A stretch of 64,000 nucleotides of DNA from Lactonifactor sp. BIOML-A5 (GCF_009677585.1 NZ_WKYV01000023.1:1-64000), one strand, 5' to 3'. Counted from the first letter of the stretch, positions 41,475-50,862 are shown. The notes: generated by a model not told the origin, from the sequence alone. Translations and numbers: made by a program.

Positions 41475-41502
41475 TTGAAATTAAAAGATTCTATGATATT
41501 AT
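41475..41502 (+). promoter_or_regulatory. Promoter of glnS
   Basis: TTGAAA (41475-41480), 16-base spacer, TATTAT (41497-41502), 35 bases before glnS. Confidence 0.55.
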
Positions 41503-41536
41503 GGAATATAACCTGTAACACGAGGAGGAAATTTTA

Positions 41537-43201
41537 ATGGAAAAAGAAACAGTTTCCAAGAATTTTATTGAACAGATTATTGACAAAGATCTGGAAGAAG
41601 GCGTATACGACAGCGTCTGTACCCGTTTTCCGCCGGAACCTAATGGATACCTGCATATTGGACATGCAAAATCAATTCTTCTGAATTACGGACTTGCCAG
41701 GAAGTATAATGGTAAGTTTAATATGCGCTTCGATGACACAAACCCCACAAAGGAAAAAGTAGAATTTGTAGAGTCTATCAAGGAAGATATACAGTGGCTG
41801 GGAGCCGATTGGGAGGACCGGCTTTATTTTGCATCTGACTATTTTGAACAAATGTATGAGGCTGCAGTAAAGCTGATTAAAAAGGGGAAAGCATATGTAT
41901 GCGACCTTACTCCGGAAGAAATTCGGGATTACAGGGGAACGCTGACAGAAGCCGGAAAGGACAGCCCCTGCCGGGTAAGGAGTGTGGAGGAGAACCTCGA
42001 GCTCTTTGAGAAGATGAAGAACGGCGAGTTTAAGGACGGAGAAAAGGTGCTTCGCGCTAAGATCGATATGTCGTCACCAAATATAAATATGAGGGATCCG
42101 GTTATTTACCGGGTAGCCCATATGCACCATCACCGTACGGGAGATACCTGGTGTATTTATCCTATGTATGATTTTGCCCATCCCATTGAGGATGCTATTG
42201 AGGGAGTTACTCACTCTATCTGTACCCTGGAATTTGAAGATCACAGGCCCTTGTATGACTGGGTAGTGCGGGAATTGGGATACGAGAAACCGCCGAAGCA
42301 GATTGAATTTGCAAAATTATATCTGACAAATGTGGTCACGGGAAAGCGTTATATTAAGAAGCTGGTAGAGGACGGCGTTGTAGACGGATGGGACGATCCC
42401 CGTCTGGTATCCATTGCGGCGCTCAGAAGAAGAGGGTTTACGCCGGAATCAATCCGAATGTTTGTTGAACTCTGCGGGGTTTCTAAGGCAAACAGTTCCG
42501 TTGACTATGCTATGCTGGAATATTGCATCAGAGAGGACCTTAAGATGAAACGTCCCAGAATGATGGCAGTGCTGGATCCAATTAAACTTATTATTGATAA
42601 TTATCCCGAAGGTGAAGTGGAATATCTGGATGTAGCCAATAACCTGGAGAATGAGGAATTGGGATACCGGAAGGTTCCCTTTGGGAGAGAACTGTATATT
42701 GAGAGGGAAGACTTTATGGAAGAACCTCCCAGAAAGTATTTCCGTCTTTTTCCAGGAAATGAAGTGCGTCTGATGCATGCGTATTTTGTCACCTGCCAGA
42801 GTTTTGTCAAGGATGAGAACGGCAAAGTAATCGAAGTACACTGTACCTATGATCCTGAGACAAAATGCGGATCCGGCTTCACGGGAAGGAAAGTAAAGGG
42901 AACTATTCACTGGGTGCCTGCACCACAGGCAGTAAAGGCAGAGTGCCGCCTCTATGAGAACATTATCGATGAAGAAAAAGGGGTTTACAATGAAGATGGG
43001 TCACTGAATCTGAATCCTAATTCATTAACCGTCATTAAGGACTGCTATGTTGAGCCTAGCTTCCAGGATGCAAAGCCATACGACAGTTTTCAGTTTGTGC
43101 GCAACGGTTATTTCTGTGTGGAAGCCAAGGATTCCAGGCCGGATGCCCTGGTATTTAACCGGATTGTATCCCTGAAGAGCTCCTTTAAACTGCCGAAGTA
43201 G
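41537..43201 (+). CDS. glnS: Glutaminyl-tRNA synthetase
   Basis: A 554-residue class I synthetase. [18 protein letters not shown] carries the HIGH motif near residue 37, and [11 protein letters not shown] follows as in GlnRS. The anticodon-binding beta-barrel domains occupy the C-terminal third (from about 340; [19 protein letters not shown]). Many Firmicutes make Gln-tRNA indirectly with GatCAB, so a direct GlnRS marks the subset of Clostridia that acquired it. ACGAGGAGGAAATT precedes the ATG. The MocR-type gene starts 15 bases on. Confidence 0.96.
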   Translation: MEKETVSKNFIEQIIDKDLEEGVYDSVCTRFPPEPNGYLHIGHAKSILLNYGLARKYNGKFNMRFDDTNPTKEKVEFVESIKEDIQWLGADWEDRLYFASDYFEQMYEAAVKLIKKGKAYVCDLTPEEIRDYRGTLTEAGKDSPCRVRSVEENLELFEKMKNGEFKDGEKVLRAKIDMSSPNINMRDPVIYRVAHMHHHRTGDTWCIYPMYDFAHPIEDAIEGVTHSICTLEFEDHRPLYDWVVRELGYEKPPKQIEFAKLYLTNVVTGKRYIKKLVEDGVVDGWDDPRLVSIAALRRRGFTPESIRMFVELCGVSKANSSVDYAMLEYCIREDLKMKRPRMMAVLDPIKLIIDNYPEGEVEYLDVANNLENEELGYRKVPFGRELYIEREDFMEEPPRKYFRLFPGNEVRLMHAYFVTCQSFVKDENGKVIEVHCTYDPETKCGSGFTGRKVKGTIHWVPAPQAVKAECRLYENIIDEEKGVYNEDGSLNLNPNSLTVIKDCYVEPSFQDAKPYDSFQFVRNGYFCVEAKDSRPDALVFNRIVSLKSSFKLPK

Positions 43202-43216
43202 GCCGAAGATCAGGAT

Positions 43217-44614
43217 ATGAACGAATTAATTATTGCACTTGACAGCAAATCAAATATTCCTCTGTATGAACAGATCTATCTTCATATAAAAAGAGAAATA
43301 CAGGGAGGGAGAATGAAGGCAGGCGAACGTCTGCCTTCTTCCCGTGCGCTCTGCAGACACCTTATGGTAAGCAGAAGTACCGTGGACCTGGCGTATGAGC
43401 AGCTTGTATCAGAGGGGTATATTGAGGCCGTGCCTTGCAAAGGGTATTATGTGTGTGACATTGAGGAGCTTTATCATATCCGTCCGGCTCTGATTTCTCT
43501 GGAAAAAAAGAAGGCAGACGGCCATCCGGTATACGATTATGATTTTACACTCAGCGGAATTACACCCGGCGGCTTTCCCTATAACGCCTGGAAAAAGCTG
43601 TCCAAAAGTGTTCTTCAGGAGGAAGACCCGGAATTGTTCCTTCTGGGAGATGCCAACGGGGAGAGAAGTCTCAGGGAGGCGATTACAAGCTATCTGTATT
43701 ACGCCAGAGGCGTTAACTGCCAGCCGGATCAGATTATTGTGGGGGCAGGCAATGATTACCTCTTGATGCTTTTAAGCACGATTTTAGGGACAGGGTACAC
43801 CGTAGCCATGGAGAATCCTACTTATACCTCAGCTTATCAGGCGTTTCTCAGGCTGAATTATCCGCTGGCGTCCGTTGAGATGGATGAGATGGGAATTCGG
43901 ATCCCGGAACTGGAGGAATCTGGTGCCGATATTGCCTATGTTATGCCTTCCCACCAGTTTCCTATGGGTACAGTTATGCCCATGAAGCGGAGAATGCAGC
44001 TGCTGAGCTGGGCGGCAAAAGAAAAAAGGTATATCATCGAGGATGACTACGACAGTGAATTCCGCTATAAGGGAAAGCCGATTCCGGCGCTTCAGGGGTT
44101 TGATCAGAACGACCGGGTGATTTATCTAGGAACGTTCTCCCGCTCCATTGCCCCTGCCATACGAATCAGCTATATGGTTCTGCCTAAGGAACTGATGGCG
44201 CAGTATGAAAAACAGGGGAAACCGTTTTCTGTTACGGTGTCAAAGGTTGATCAAAAAATCATTGAACGCTTCCTGAACGAAGGCTATTACGAGCGTCATC
44301 TCAATCGAATGCGGGCACTTTATAAAAGTAAGCACGATCTTCTCCTGAGAGAGCTTCATGATATGGATTCTGTATGTACGTGGTCAGGGGAAAATGCGGG
44401 TGTGCATCTCCTTCTGCATTTTAAAAATGGTATGACGGAGGAAGAAGCCATCCGCCGGGCAAAGGAGGAGAGTGTGAGAGTATACGGACTTTCCAGGTAT
44501 TATCTGAAGGAGCCTGTGAAGAAGCCCCGGGCTACTGTGCTTATGGGATATGGAGTAATGACGGAAAATGAGATTGTCAGCGCTATGAAACGGCTGAAAC
44601 GTGCCTGGTCTTGA
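43217..44614 (+). CDS. MocR/PdxR-type GntR regulator with aminotransferase domain
   Basis: A 465-residue regulator: N-terminal GntR winged helix (IPLYEQIYLHIKREIQGGRMKAGERLPSSRALCRHLMVSRSTVD) and a C-terminal fold-type I aminotransferase-like domain, with the PLP lysine expected in GTFSRSIAPAIRISYMV (here Ser-Arg-Ser-Ile, no clear Lys in the usual GSxSK form) and EDDYDSEFR. Some members sense PLP and control pdxST; no pdx gene is adjacent. It follows glnS by 15 bases, and a promoter for the downstream thiamine operon overlaps its stop. Confidence 0.88.
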   Translation: MNELIIALDSKSNIPLYEQIYLHIKREIQGGRMKAGERLPSSRALCRHLMVSRSTVDLAYEQLVSEGYIEAVPCKGYYVCDIEELYHIRPALISLEKKKADGHPVYDYDFTLSGITPGGFPYNAWKKLSKSVLQEEDPELFLLGDANGERSLREAITSYLYYARGVNCQPDQIIVGAGNDYLLMLLSTILGTGYTVAMENPTYTSAYQAFLRLNYPLASVEMDEMGIRIPELEESGADIAYVMPSHQFPMGTVMPMKRRMQLLSWAAKEKRYIIEDDYDSEFRYKGKPIPALQGFDQNDRVIYLGTFSRSIAPAIRISYMVLPKELMAQYEKQGKPFSVTVSKVDQKIIERFLNEGYYERHLNRMRALYKSKHDLLLRELHDMDSVCTWSGENAGVHLLLHFKNGMTEEEAIRRAKEESVRVYGLSRYYLKEPVKKPRATVLMGYGVMTENEIVSAMKRLKRAWS

Positions 44615-44639
44615 CAGAAGCTGTAAAATGAAGTAGACT
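44611..44639 (+). promoter_or_regulatory. Promoter of the thiamine transport operon
   Basis: TTGACA (44611-44616), 17-base spacer, TAGACT (44634-44639), overlapping the previous stop codon and just ahead of the riboswitch. Confidence 0.7.
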
Positions 44640-44649
44640 AATGAATAAC

Positions 44650-44740
44650 AACAGGGGAGCCGGAAGAGTCCGGCTGAGATTAAAACCGTATCTGTTTTTA
44701 ACCCTTTGACCTGATCTGGGTAGTGCCAGCGTAGGGATGA
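44650..44740 (+). promoter_or_regulatory. TPP riboswitch (THI element)
   Basis: The conserved core is present in order: AGGGGAGC at 44653-44660, CTGAGAT at 44673-44679, then ACCCTTTGACCTGATCTGGG (44701-44720) and TAGTGCCAGCGTAGGGA (44721-44737). Only the variable P3 loop differs. A terminator follows at 44787-44815, so TPP should switch off the downstream transporter genes. Confidence 0.96.
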
Positions 44741-44786
44741 ATAAGCAGGAAGATGCTCACAGCAGCTTACCTTTTTTGATATTCGC

Positions 44787-44818
44787 CCCTGCCGGTGTAT
44801 CCGGCAGGGTTATTTTAT
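44787..44818 (+). terminator. Riboswitch-controlled terminator
   Basis: CCCTGCCGG (44787-44795), loop TGTAT, CCGGCAGGG (44801-44809), then TTATTTTAT. Confidence 0.8.
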
Positions 44819-44842
44819 GTTATGAATAAGGAGGAGAGACAT

Positions 44843-45139
44843 ATGAATGCAAGTGTAGCAATCCAGACATTGCCGGAGGCAAAAAACGATGAGGAATTAA
44901 TCCGTATTGTAGATGAGGTTATTGCTTATATTAAAAGCACAGGACTGAACTGCTATGTAGGGCCTTTTGAGACGGCTATTGAAGGAGATTACGACGAACT
45001 GATGGATATTGTAAAAGAATGCCAGCACATTGCTATCCGTGCAGGCGCACCATCTGTAGCGGCCTATATTAAGGTTACTTTCAAACCTGAAGGAGATGTG
45101 CTTACCATTGAAAAGAAAGTCACAAAACATCACAAGTAA
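44843..45139 (+). CDS. Thiamine-binding protein of the YkoF/MTH1187 family
   Basis: A 98-residue protein of the thiamine-binding (MTH1187/YkoF) fold: MNASVAIQTLPEAKNDEELIRIVDEVIAYI, then LNCYVGPFETAIEGDYDELMDIVKECQ. Such proteins bind thiamine or pyrimidine precursors in the cytoplasm. GGAGGAGAGAC before the ATG at 44843 fixes the start. It is the first gene after the TPP riboswitch and overlaps the permease gene by 44 bases. Confidence 0.9.
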   Translation: MNASVAIQTLPEAKNDEELIRIVDEVIAYIKSTGLNCYVGPFETAIEGDYDELMDIVKECQHIAIRAGAPSVAAYIKVTFKPEGDVLTIEKKVTKHHK

Positions 45140-45872
45140 GCTGCCGTCCCTGGCTGCCATAGGCATACTTCTGGTTATCTGGCAGGCAGCATCTGCGGCC
45201 GGACTTGTCCCTTCGTATATGCTGCCTTCCCCTGGGGATGTGGTAAAAGCCTTTATAGAAGATTTCCCTCTCTTGCTGGAAAATTGCAGGATTACTCTGC
45301 TGGAGGCATTTGCGGGTCTTTTTCTGGGAGTGGCCATTGGCTTTTTGATGGCTGTGGCCATGGACTGCTTTGAACGTCTGTATCAGGCGCTTTATCCTAT
45401 TGTGGTGGTTACTCAGACAGTGCCTACGGTTGCCTTGGCGCCTCTTCTGGTGCTTTGGTTTGGATATGAGATGACACCGAAGGTCATATTGATTGTCATC
45501 GTAACCTTTTTCCCTGTAACTGTAGGGCTGCTGGACGGATTTCGCTCAGCCGACAAGGATATGATGAACCTCATGCGCTCCATGGGGGCTACCAGGGGTC
45601 AGATTTTTAGGTATGTAAAAGTGCCGGGGGCGGCCGGCCAGTTTTTTGCAAGCTTCAGGATTTCGGCCACGTATTCTGTGGTGGGAGCGGTGATCGCCGA
45701 GTGGCTGGGAGGCTTTGGCGGGCTGGGCGTATACATGACAAAAGTACGGAAGGCATTTGCTTTTGATAAAATGTTTGCTGTTATATTTCTGATATCGGCG
45801 TTGAGCCTGCTGCTTATGTGGGGGATTAACGTGCTGCAGAAAAAGTGCATGCCTTGGGAGGAGAAAAAGTAA
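45096..45872 (+). CDS. ABC transporter permease for a thiamine precursor
   Basis: A 258-residue permease of the NitT/TauT (SsuC/ThiX-like) class with about six helices and the EAA loop GLLDGFRSADKDMMNLMRSMGATRGQIFRYVKVPGA (near residues 150-185). With the binding protein and ATPase that follow it forms an importer for thiamine or a pyrimidine precursor such as formylaminopyrimidine (from TPP control). The start lies within the previous gene; a TTG at 45108 is an alternative. Confidence 0.9.
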   Translation: MCLPLKRKSQNITSKLPSLAAIGILLVIWQAASAAGLVPSYMLPSPGDVVKAFIEDFPLLLENCRITLLEAFAGLFLGVAIGFLMAVAMDCFERLYQALYPIVVVTQTVPTVALAPLLVLWFGYEMTPKVILIVIVTFFPVTVGLLDGFRSADKDMMNLMRSMGATRGQIFRYVKVPGAAGQFFASFRISATYSVVGAVIAEWLGGFGGLGVYMTKVRKAFAFDKMFAVIFLISALSLLLMWGINVLQKKCMPWEEKK

Positions 45873-45875
45873 AAA

Positions 45876-46892
45876 ATGAGAAAGAGAATTATTGCAGCTG
45901 TGCTCTGCACAGCTATGGTTTGTTCTGCAGCGGCCTGCGGAACAAAGAAAAGTACAGAAGGAACCGGCGGGGAGGGAAGCAAAGAACTGAAAGAAGTGAG
46001 CTTTGTTCTGGACTGGACACCTAATACCAACCATACCGGGGTGTATGTAGCACAGGAAAAGGGATATTTTGAGGAGGAAGGTCTTAAGGTGGAGATCGCA
46101 CAGCCCCCGGAGGACGGTGCGGAGGCATTGGTGGCCTCAGGAAAGGCGCAGTTCGGCGTATCCTTCCAGGACAGTATGGCTCCGGCGGTAGCTGGGGAGA
46201 ATTCCCTTCCCATTACGGCCGTGGCTGCCCTAATTCAGCATAATACTTCCGGGATCGTCTCCCGGGCGGGAGAAGGAATGGATACGCCCAAAGGGATGGA
46301 AGGAAAAAAATATGCAACCTGGGATATGCCGGTGGAAAAGGCAATGCTGAAAAATGTAATAGAAGGGGACGGAGGAGATTTCAGCAAGGTTGAGCTGATT
46401 CCGAGTACTGTGACGGATGAAGTCTCGGCACTGCAGTCAAAGTCTGTGGATGCCATCTGGATCTTTTACGCCTGGGCAGGGGTTGCCACAGAAGTGGCAG
46501 GGCTGGAAACAGATTACTTTGCGTTTGCTGACCTGAATCCGGTATTTGACTACTATACCCCGGTTTTAATAGCCAACAATGAATTCCTCAAGAAGGATCC
46601 GGATACTGCCAAAGCATTCCTGCGCGCGGTGAAAAAGGGATATGAGGACGCGGTGGAAGATCCCAAGGGGGCAGCTGAGATCCTTTGCAAGGCATCTCCT
46701 GAACTGGACACTGAGCTGGTTCAGGCAAGTCAGGAATATCTAACGGATAAATACAAAGGGGAAGTAGAGCAGTGGGGATATATCGATCCTGCCAGATGGA
46801 ATGCGTTCTACCAGTGGCTGAACGAAAATCAGCTGGTAGAGTCAGAACTTCCGGAAAATGCGGGCTTCTCCAATGAATATCTTCCGGAATAG
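45876..46892 (+). CDS. ABC transporter substrate-binding protein, NMT1/ThiY-like
   Basis: A 338-residue lipoprotein: signal peptide with lipobox SAAACG near residue 22, then an NMT1/THI5-like domain (VLDWTPNTNHTGVYVAQEKGYFEEEGL), the signature of pyrimidine-precursor binding proteins. It captures the thiamine precursor outside the cell for the permease at 45096. It begins 3 bases after the permease stop. Confidence 0.93.
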   Translation: MRKRIIAAVLCTAMVCSAAACGTKKSTEGTGGEGSKELKEVSFVLDWTPNTNHTGVYVAQEKGYFEEEGLKVEIAQPPEDGAEALVASGKAQFGVSFQDSMAPAVAGENSLPITAVAALIQHNTSGIVSRAGEGMDTPKGMEGKKYATWDMPVEKAMLKNVIEGDGGDFSKVELIPSTVTDEVSALQSKSVDAIWIFYAWAGVATEVAGLETDYFAFADLNPVFDYYTPVLIANNEFLKKDPDTAKAFLRAVKKGYEDAVEDPKGAAEILCKASPELDTELVQASQEYLTDKYKGEVEQWGYIDPARWNAFYQWLNENQLVESELPENAGFSNEYLPE

Positions 46893-46906
46893 GCGCGGAG
46901 GCTGCC

Positions 46907-47650
46907 ATGGCAAAACTAGAAGTATCTCATGTGACAAAATATTTTGACGGAAAAAAGATAATAGAGGATGTTTCCATCAGCCTTGGGGAAAATGAACTGG
47001 TGTGTCTCCTGGGAGTGAGCGGTGTAGGCAAGACAACTTTGTTTAATATTATATCGGGTCTGACCCCTCCGGAAGAGGGGAAAGTGACGCTGAACGGGAC
47101 AGATATCACCGGAAGTCCGGGAAGTATTGCTTATATGCTGCAAAAGGATTTGCTTCTGCCCTTCCGCACCATTGAGGATAATGTATCCCTTCCCCTGGTA
47201 ATCAACGGAGATAAAAAGAGAGATGCCAGAGAAACGGTGCAGCCGTATTTCCGGGAGTTCGGACTTGAAGGGACACAGAAAAAGTATCCCCATCAGCTTT
47301 CCGGCGGGATGCGCCAGAGAGCTGCCCTTCTTAGGACTTATCTGTATTCAAAGGGAGCTGCCCTTCTGGATGAGCCCTTTAGCGCCCTGGACACGCTGAC
47401 GAAAGGTTCGATCCATAAATGGTATCTGGATGTTATGGAGCAGATTCGGCTGTCTACTATTTTTATCACCCATGATATAGACGAAGCGATACTCTTGTCT
47501 GATCGCATCTATCTGCTTACAGGGAGCCCGGGGAGGATTACGGAGGAAATTGTCATCCGGGAAAAGAAGCCCAGAAGGGAAGATTTTAATCTGACGCCGG
47601 AGTTCTTAGAATACAAAAGATACATCTTAAGTAAATTGGAGATGGAGTAA
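46907..47650 (+). CDS. ABC transporter ATPase for a thiamine precursor
   Basis: A 247-residue ATPase of the NitT/TauT class. Walker A is GVSGVGKT near residue 36, the Q-loop YMLQKD follows, the signature is LSGGMRQR near residue 130, Walker B ALLDEPFSALD, and the H-loop FITHD. Completes the ThiXYZ-like importer. AGGCGCGGAGGCTGCC lies before the ATG. Confidence 0.94.
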   Translation: MAKLEVSHVTKYFDGKKIIEDVSISLGENELVCLLGVSGVGKTTLFNIISGLTPPEEGKVTLNGTDITGSPGSIAYMLQKDLLLPFRTIEDNVSLPLVINGDKKRDARETVQPYFREFGLEGTQKKYPHQLSGGMRQRAALLRTYLYSKGAALLDEPFSALDTLTKGSIHKWYLDVMEQIRLSTIFITHDIDEAILLSDRIYLLTGSPGRITEEIVIREKKPRREDFNLTPEFLEYKRYILSKLEME

Positions 47651-47655
47651 TAAGA

Positions 47656-47686
47656 AGAAGCACCTGCTGTTTTTGCGGGTGCTTCC
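47656..47686 (+). terminator. Terminator of the thiamine transport operon
   Basis: GAAGCACCTGC (from 47657) pairs with GCGGGTGCTTC (to 47687) through an 11-bp stem with one G-U and a TGTTTTT loop. The T-run after it is weak. Confidence 0.6.
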
Positions 47687-47691
47687 TGCAT

Positions 47692-48117
47692 TTATAACGG
47701 AGTCTTGTCTGCCTCTGTAGTTTCGGCGGTCACTGCATCCCCGGCGTCTGAGCTGCTGTCCTCCGGGGCCCCCTCATCTTCGAACATTTCTTCGGCAGCC
47801 TCCTTGGCTTCATCCACCATATCGGAGAAACCATCTGCCAGATCCTCGGCGGTATCCTCTGCAAATTCGGCTACATCTTTAGCAGTATCCTTTGCCTTTT
47901 TTACTTTTTCCTCTACATCCTTTGTTACAATATCTTTGAAATTAACAACCACATCTTTGGCTGAGTGTGCAGTTTCTTTAACGTTGTCCTGAAAATCCTC
48001 AAAATCTTTTTCTAAATCCTCATTCTGTTCTTTTTGCTTTTTGAAATAAGCGATTGTTCCAGCTACAGCAGCCCCAACTACTGCAAGACCTAACAGTTTT
48101 TTTCCTGTTCCTGCCAT
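47692..48117 (-). CDS. YtxH-like general-stress-type protein
   Basis: A 141-residue protein: an N-terminal glycine/alanine-rich membrane helix (KKLLGLAVVGAAVAGTIAYF) and a long charged helical region with many Lys-Asp and Ala-Glu repeats (KDTAKDVAEFAEDTAEDLAD). This matches YtxH-like/apolipophorin-type small proteins of Firmicutes linked to stress. The C-terminus is acidic and low-complexity. AAAGGAAGTCTAAT precedes the ATG. Function is inferred only by resemblance. Confidence 0.7.
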   Translation of the reverse strand: MAGTGKKLLGLAVVGAAVAGTIAYFKKQKEQNEDLEKDFEDFQDNVKETAHSAKDVVVNFKDIVTKDVEEKVKKAKDTAKDVAEFAEDTAEDLADGFSDMVDEAKEAAEEMFEDEGAPEDSSSDAGDAVTAETTEADKTPL

Positions 48118-48173
48118 ATTAGACTTCCTTTCTCACAAAAATTTTATAATAATCCTATTGTAATCCCTTTTTC

Positions 48174-49007
48174 TTAAAAAGAAAAGGGGCATCCCATGAA
48201 TTTTGTAATTATTTCTGCCACACCGCTGTGGTTATTGTCGGCTGTGGTGATATAACCCGCATGTTTTTTTACTTCTTCTGTACCGTTGCACATAGCTGCA
48301 CCCAGACCGGCAGCAGCAAGCATAGGAATATCATTTTCTGCGTCTCCCACAGCAATGGTATGTGCTAGGGGAATCTGCAGATAATTGCACAAAAAGCGGA
48401 CTGCAGTACCTTTGGAAATTCCCTCCGCTACATGTTCCAGATAATACGGACTGGAAAAAAAGACGGATATTTTTCCCTCGGCCCACTCAGAGATTTCCTT
48501 TCGGTATGTAAGTAGTTTTTCCGTGTTTGCAAGTTCAATTACCAGAATTTTTACAGGCTCCTCTTCCAAATTTTGGGGCAGCTCAGGGACGATTTTTGTA
48601 GGAACCAGCGTGTGTGATACATAATCTTTCAGCTCGGGCGTAAAGGCTTTAGACAGCACATGGCCGGAGGAATATGTCTGACAGTGGAGGCCTCTTTTCC
48701 CGGCTTCACGAAAAATATATTCTACATACGAGCGGGAGAGCGTTTTCTTATAGAGGGTTTCTTTTTGATGGCAGTCATAGATTAGGCCGCCGTTATAGGT
48801 GATGGCATAACATCCCTTTTGTTCCAGGCCAAGGGATTGGATCACCGGAAGGGCGCCTGCCAGAGGGCGTCCTGTGGAGACAACGATTTTATGCCCTTTT
48901 TTGAGGGCACCAGCAATGGCCGCAGAATTCTCCGGAGTGATCTTCTTATTATCGTCTAAAAGTGTACCGTCCAAGTCAGTGAACAGTATTTTCTGAGGGT
49001 GCTTCAT
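48174..49007 (-). CDS. Cof-type HAD family phosphatase
   Basis: A 277-residue HAD-superfamily hydrolase with a Cof-type cap. Motif I is LFTDLDGTLLDD near residue 9, motif II VVSTGRP, and motif IV VGDAENDIPMLAAAGLG near residue 230. These enzymes dephosphorylate sugar phosphates, PLP or similar compounds. The ATG at 49007 was chosen because AAGGAG lies upstream on the minus strand; the frame continues to 49079 into the flanking hairpin. Substrate unknown. Confidence 0.9.
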   Translation of the reverse strand: MKHPQKILFTDLDGTLLDDNKKITPENSAAIAGALKKGHKIVVSTGRPLAGALPVIQSLGLEQKGCYAITYNGGLIYDCHQKETLYKKTLSRSYVEYIFREAGKRGLHCQTYSSGHVLSKAFTPELKDYVSHTLVPTKIVPELPQNLEEEPVKILVIELANTEKLLTYRKEISEWAEGKISVFFSSPYYLEHVAEGISKGTAVRFLCNYLQIPLAHTIAVGDAENDIPMLAAAGLGAAMCNGTEEVKKHAGYITTADNNHSGVAEIITKFMGCPFSF

Positions 49008-49065
49008 ATGGTTGTTTTCTCCTTCTGTGAGAAATTTTTGGTTCGGTAGTAGTTTATCACAGAAG

Positions 49066-49128
49066 ACATAAGGAGTCAATTTTGCAGCATTTAGTACTGC
49101 AAAACTGACTCCTTATGTCTTTCATTTT
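49066..49128. terminator. Long perfect-like hairpin between the regulator and HAD genes
   Basis: GACATAAGGAGTCA-TTTTGCAG and CTGCAAAA-TGACTCCTTATGTC (about 49068-49117) form a stem of about 22 bp with one mismatch. A T-run follows on the plus strand (TTTCATTTTTT). On the minus strand it lies between the regulator stop and the HAD gene and may terminate or separate their transcripts. Confidence 0.65.
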
Positions 49129-49812
49129 TTATGCTTTTTCACTCTTTTTATCTTCTTTATCTCCCCGTATTGTATCCAGATAGTTGTACAAAGTAAACTT
49201 CGAAATATTTAAAAACTGGCATACCTTATCCCCTGATTTGGTGATTAAAAAGGTACCTTTTTCATCCAGGTATTTAATGATAGTTAATTTGTCGTCTTTG
49301 GTCATCTGGCTGACCGGCTTGTTTACTAATTCTAAGCCTTGAGCTATGAGATAATCAGTGAGCTGGCTGACATCCTGGGCATGAAATTCAATGTTGTCAA
49401 AGGGAACTTCTGCCTGATTCATAACCTCAGTTCCTACAAGTGCTTCAAAGGACTTTCGGAAATTCATAAAATTTGTAATATCGATGTTGATGCATAGTGC
49501 ACCTAAAGGTTCTCCCTCATCATTACACAGATACGTAGTTGAGGATTTTAGTGTCTTGCCTAAGCTAGTTTTGGTTACATAGTTAAAGCGGTCCCCATCC
49601 TTGATGGTGCCCCGCATGACTTCCAGACCCAGATTGCTGCCGCAGTCGCCGATTTCACGATTCGTCACATGTCCGTTTTCAATAGCTATGATAGATTGTT
49701 CATAGCCTTTGGACCAGTCGTGCAGCACCACTTCACATTCCTCACCGAGAGTCAAACTAATCAACTTCATAATCCGCTTTAATAATGGGAGCGCTTCTTC
49801 AATTGTTTTCAT
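49129..49812 (-). CDS. YheO-type PAS/HTH regulator
   Basis: A 227-residue regulator: an N-terminal YheO-like PAS domain (ISLTLGEECEVVLHDWSKGYEQSIIAIENGHVTNREIGD, about 15-115) and a C-terminal helix-turn-helix of the HTH_22 type (ITKSGDKVCQFLNISKFTLYNYLD). Relatives include DauR, which controls D-amino-acid catabolism, and regulators next to RidA and PLP-lyase genes. It is divergent from the 50398-62251 cluster and is the likely controller. GGAGGGTAC before the ATG on the minus strand supports the start. Confidence 0.9.
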   Translation of the reverse strand: MKTIEEALPLLKRIMKLISLTLGEECEVVLHDWSKGYEQSIIAIENGHVTNREIGDCGSNLGLEVMRGTIKDGDRFNYVTKTSLGKTLKSSTTYLCNDEGEPLGALCINIDITNFMNFRKSFEALVGTEVMNQAEVPFDNIEFHAQDVSQLTDYLIAQGLELVNKPVSQMTKDDKLTIIKYLDEKGTFLITKSGDKVCQFLNISKFTLYNYLDTIRGDKEDKKSEKA

Positions 49813-49884
49813 AAAACACAGTACCCTCCTATTGTTTCATTTTGGCCGGAGCCAAAAGCAGAATATATATAAATATACAATCTG

Positions 49885-49913
49885 AGTATATATGGTTTTA
49901 ATACATTTTGCAA
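49885..49913 (-). promoter_or_regulatory. Promoter of the YheO-type regulator
   Basis: On the minus strand TTGCAA (49913-49908), 17-base spacer, TATACT (49890-49885). Confidence 0.6.
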
Positions 49914-50163
49914 TATTTTCCTTTTGATATATAAAAAAAATTTAGATTATCATAAAAAAATACTATAATTCCAAATAAAGACCGCTGTTATTAAGGCTTT
50001 ATTGATTGAAATATTAAAATTAATTATATTAATAGATTTATTATAAATAAAATTATGCACAAAAAATAGGGTGTAAAATAATAAAAAATATACAAAACGT
50101 AGTTAAAAACCAAAAAATGAACATAAAAATATGTAAAAAATTACTTTAATCCTTAAAAAGTTG

Positions 50164-50192
50164 TTGACAAACATATTAATCATAATTATAAT
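50164..50192 (+). promoter_or_regulatory. Consensus promoter of the 50398-62251 cluster
   Basis: TTGACA (50164-50169), 17-base spacer, TATAAT (50187-50192), a perfect sigma-A match about 200 bases before the first gene. A hairpin AAAGCGAGT/ACTCGCTTT (50235-50259) with CTTT behind it could attenuate the transcript. Confidence 0.75.
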
Positions 50193-50397
50193 GAGCTTAA
50201 TCTAAAAAATATTAAGATTTACATACGGACCACAAAAGCGAGTCCAAGTGACTCGCTTTCTTAACCTGAACAATAGTCTGATAATTTGGCGGTGAAAATT
50301 TTATAGGATAATAGAAGTGAATGACATTGTTAAAAGATTGACTATTCTAACAATTAGTGAGAGCAGGAGTCCGGATAAATCGTTAGGAGAGTGTTAT

Positions 50398-50862
50398 ATG
50401 GGTAAAGTAGAAGAAAAGATTAAAGAGATGGGATATGAGATTCCGGAGTGTCCCGCTCCGGCAGGAGCATATGCACCGGCTGTGGAGACAAAAGATGGAT
50501 TGTTGTTTGTGTCAGGGCAGACGGCTATCGTAGACGGAAAGCAAAAGTATGTGGGAAGAGTTGGAGCGGAGGTTTCTGTAGAGGAAGCTTACGATGCTGC
50601 TAAAATCTGCGCACTGCGGCTTTTGGCTCAGGTTAAATATGTCATTGGTGACCTGGACAGGGTGGAAAGGATTGTTAAGGTCAATGGTTATGTGAATGCT
50701 GTTCCTGGTTTTGGACAGCAGCCGAAAGTGATTAATGGAACCTCTGAGTTTCTGGAAGCTGTGTTCGGTGAAAAAGGGAAGCATGCACGGGCTGCTATCG
50801 GTGTGGGATCACTGCCGGACAATGCACCTGTGGAAGTGGAAATGATACTCGCTTATAAATAG
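50398..50862 (+). CDS. RidA-family protein (YjgH/Atu1372-like subgroup)
   Basis: A 154-residue RidA-fold protein, longer and more divergent than the ridA at 6787: CPAPAGAYAPAVETKDGLLFVSGQT, then AAIGVGSLPDNAPVEVEMILAY at the C-terminus. The Arg-to-substrate position of canonical RidA is not clearly kept, so its deaminase activity is uncertain. TAGGAGAGTGTTAT before ATG 50398 fixes the start. First gene of the cluster; it may clear enamine products of the PLP enzyme at 58060 (inference). Confidence 0.85.
   Translation: MGKVEEKIKEMGYEIPECPAPAGAYAPAVETKDGLLFVSGQTAIVDGKQKYVGRVGAEVSVEEAYDAAKICALRLLAQVKYVIGDLDRVERIVKVNGYVNAVPGFGQQPKVINGTSEFLEAVFGEKGKHARAAIGVGSLPDNAPVEVEMILAYK

Larger units (their letters stand above)
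49813..50397. other. 585-base AT-rich divergent regulatory region
   Basis: No gene was recognised. It holds the promoter of the YheO-type regulator (49885-49913, minus), a strong promoter on the plus strand (50164-50192), and a leader of about 200 bases with a short hairpin (50235-50259). The very AT-rich middle (49920-50150) is a plausible binding area for the regulator, with several AATTAAT/ATTAATT-like half-dyads but no clean operator. Confidence 0.5.
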
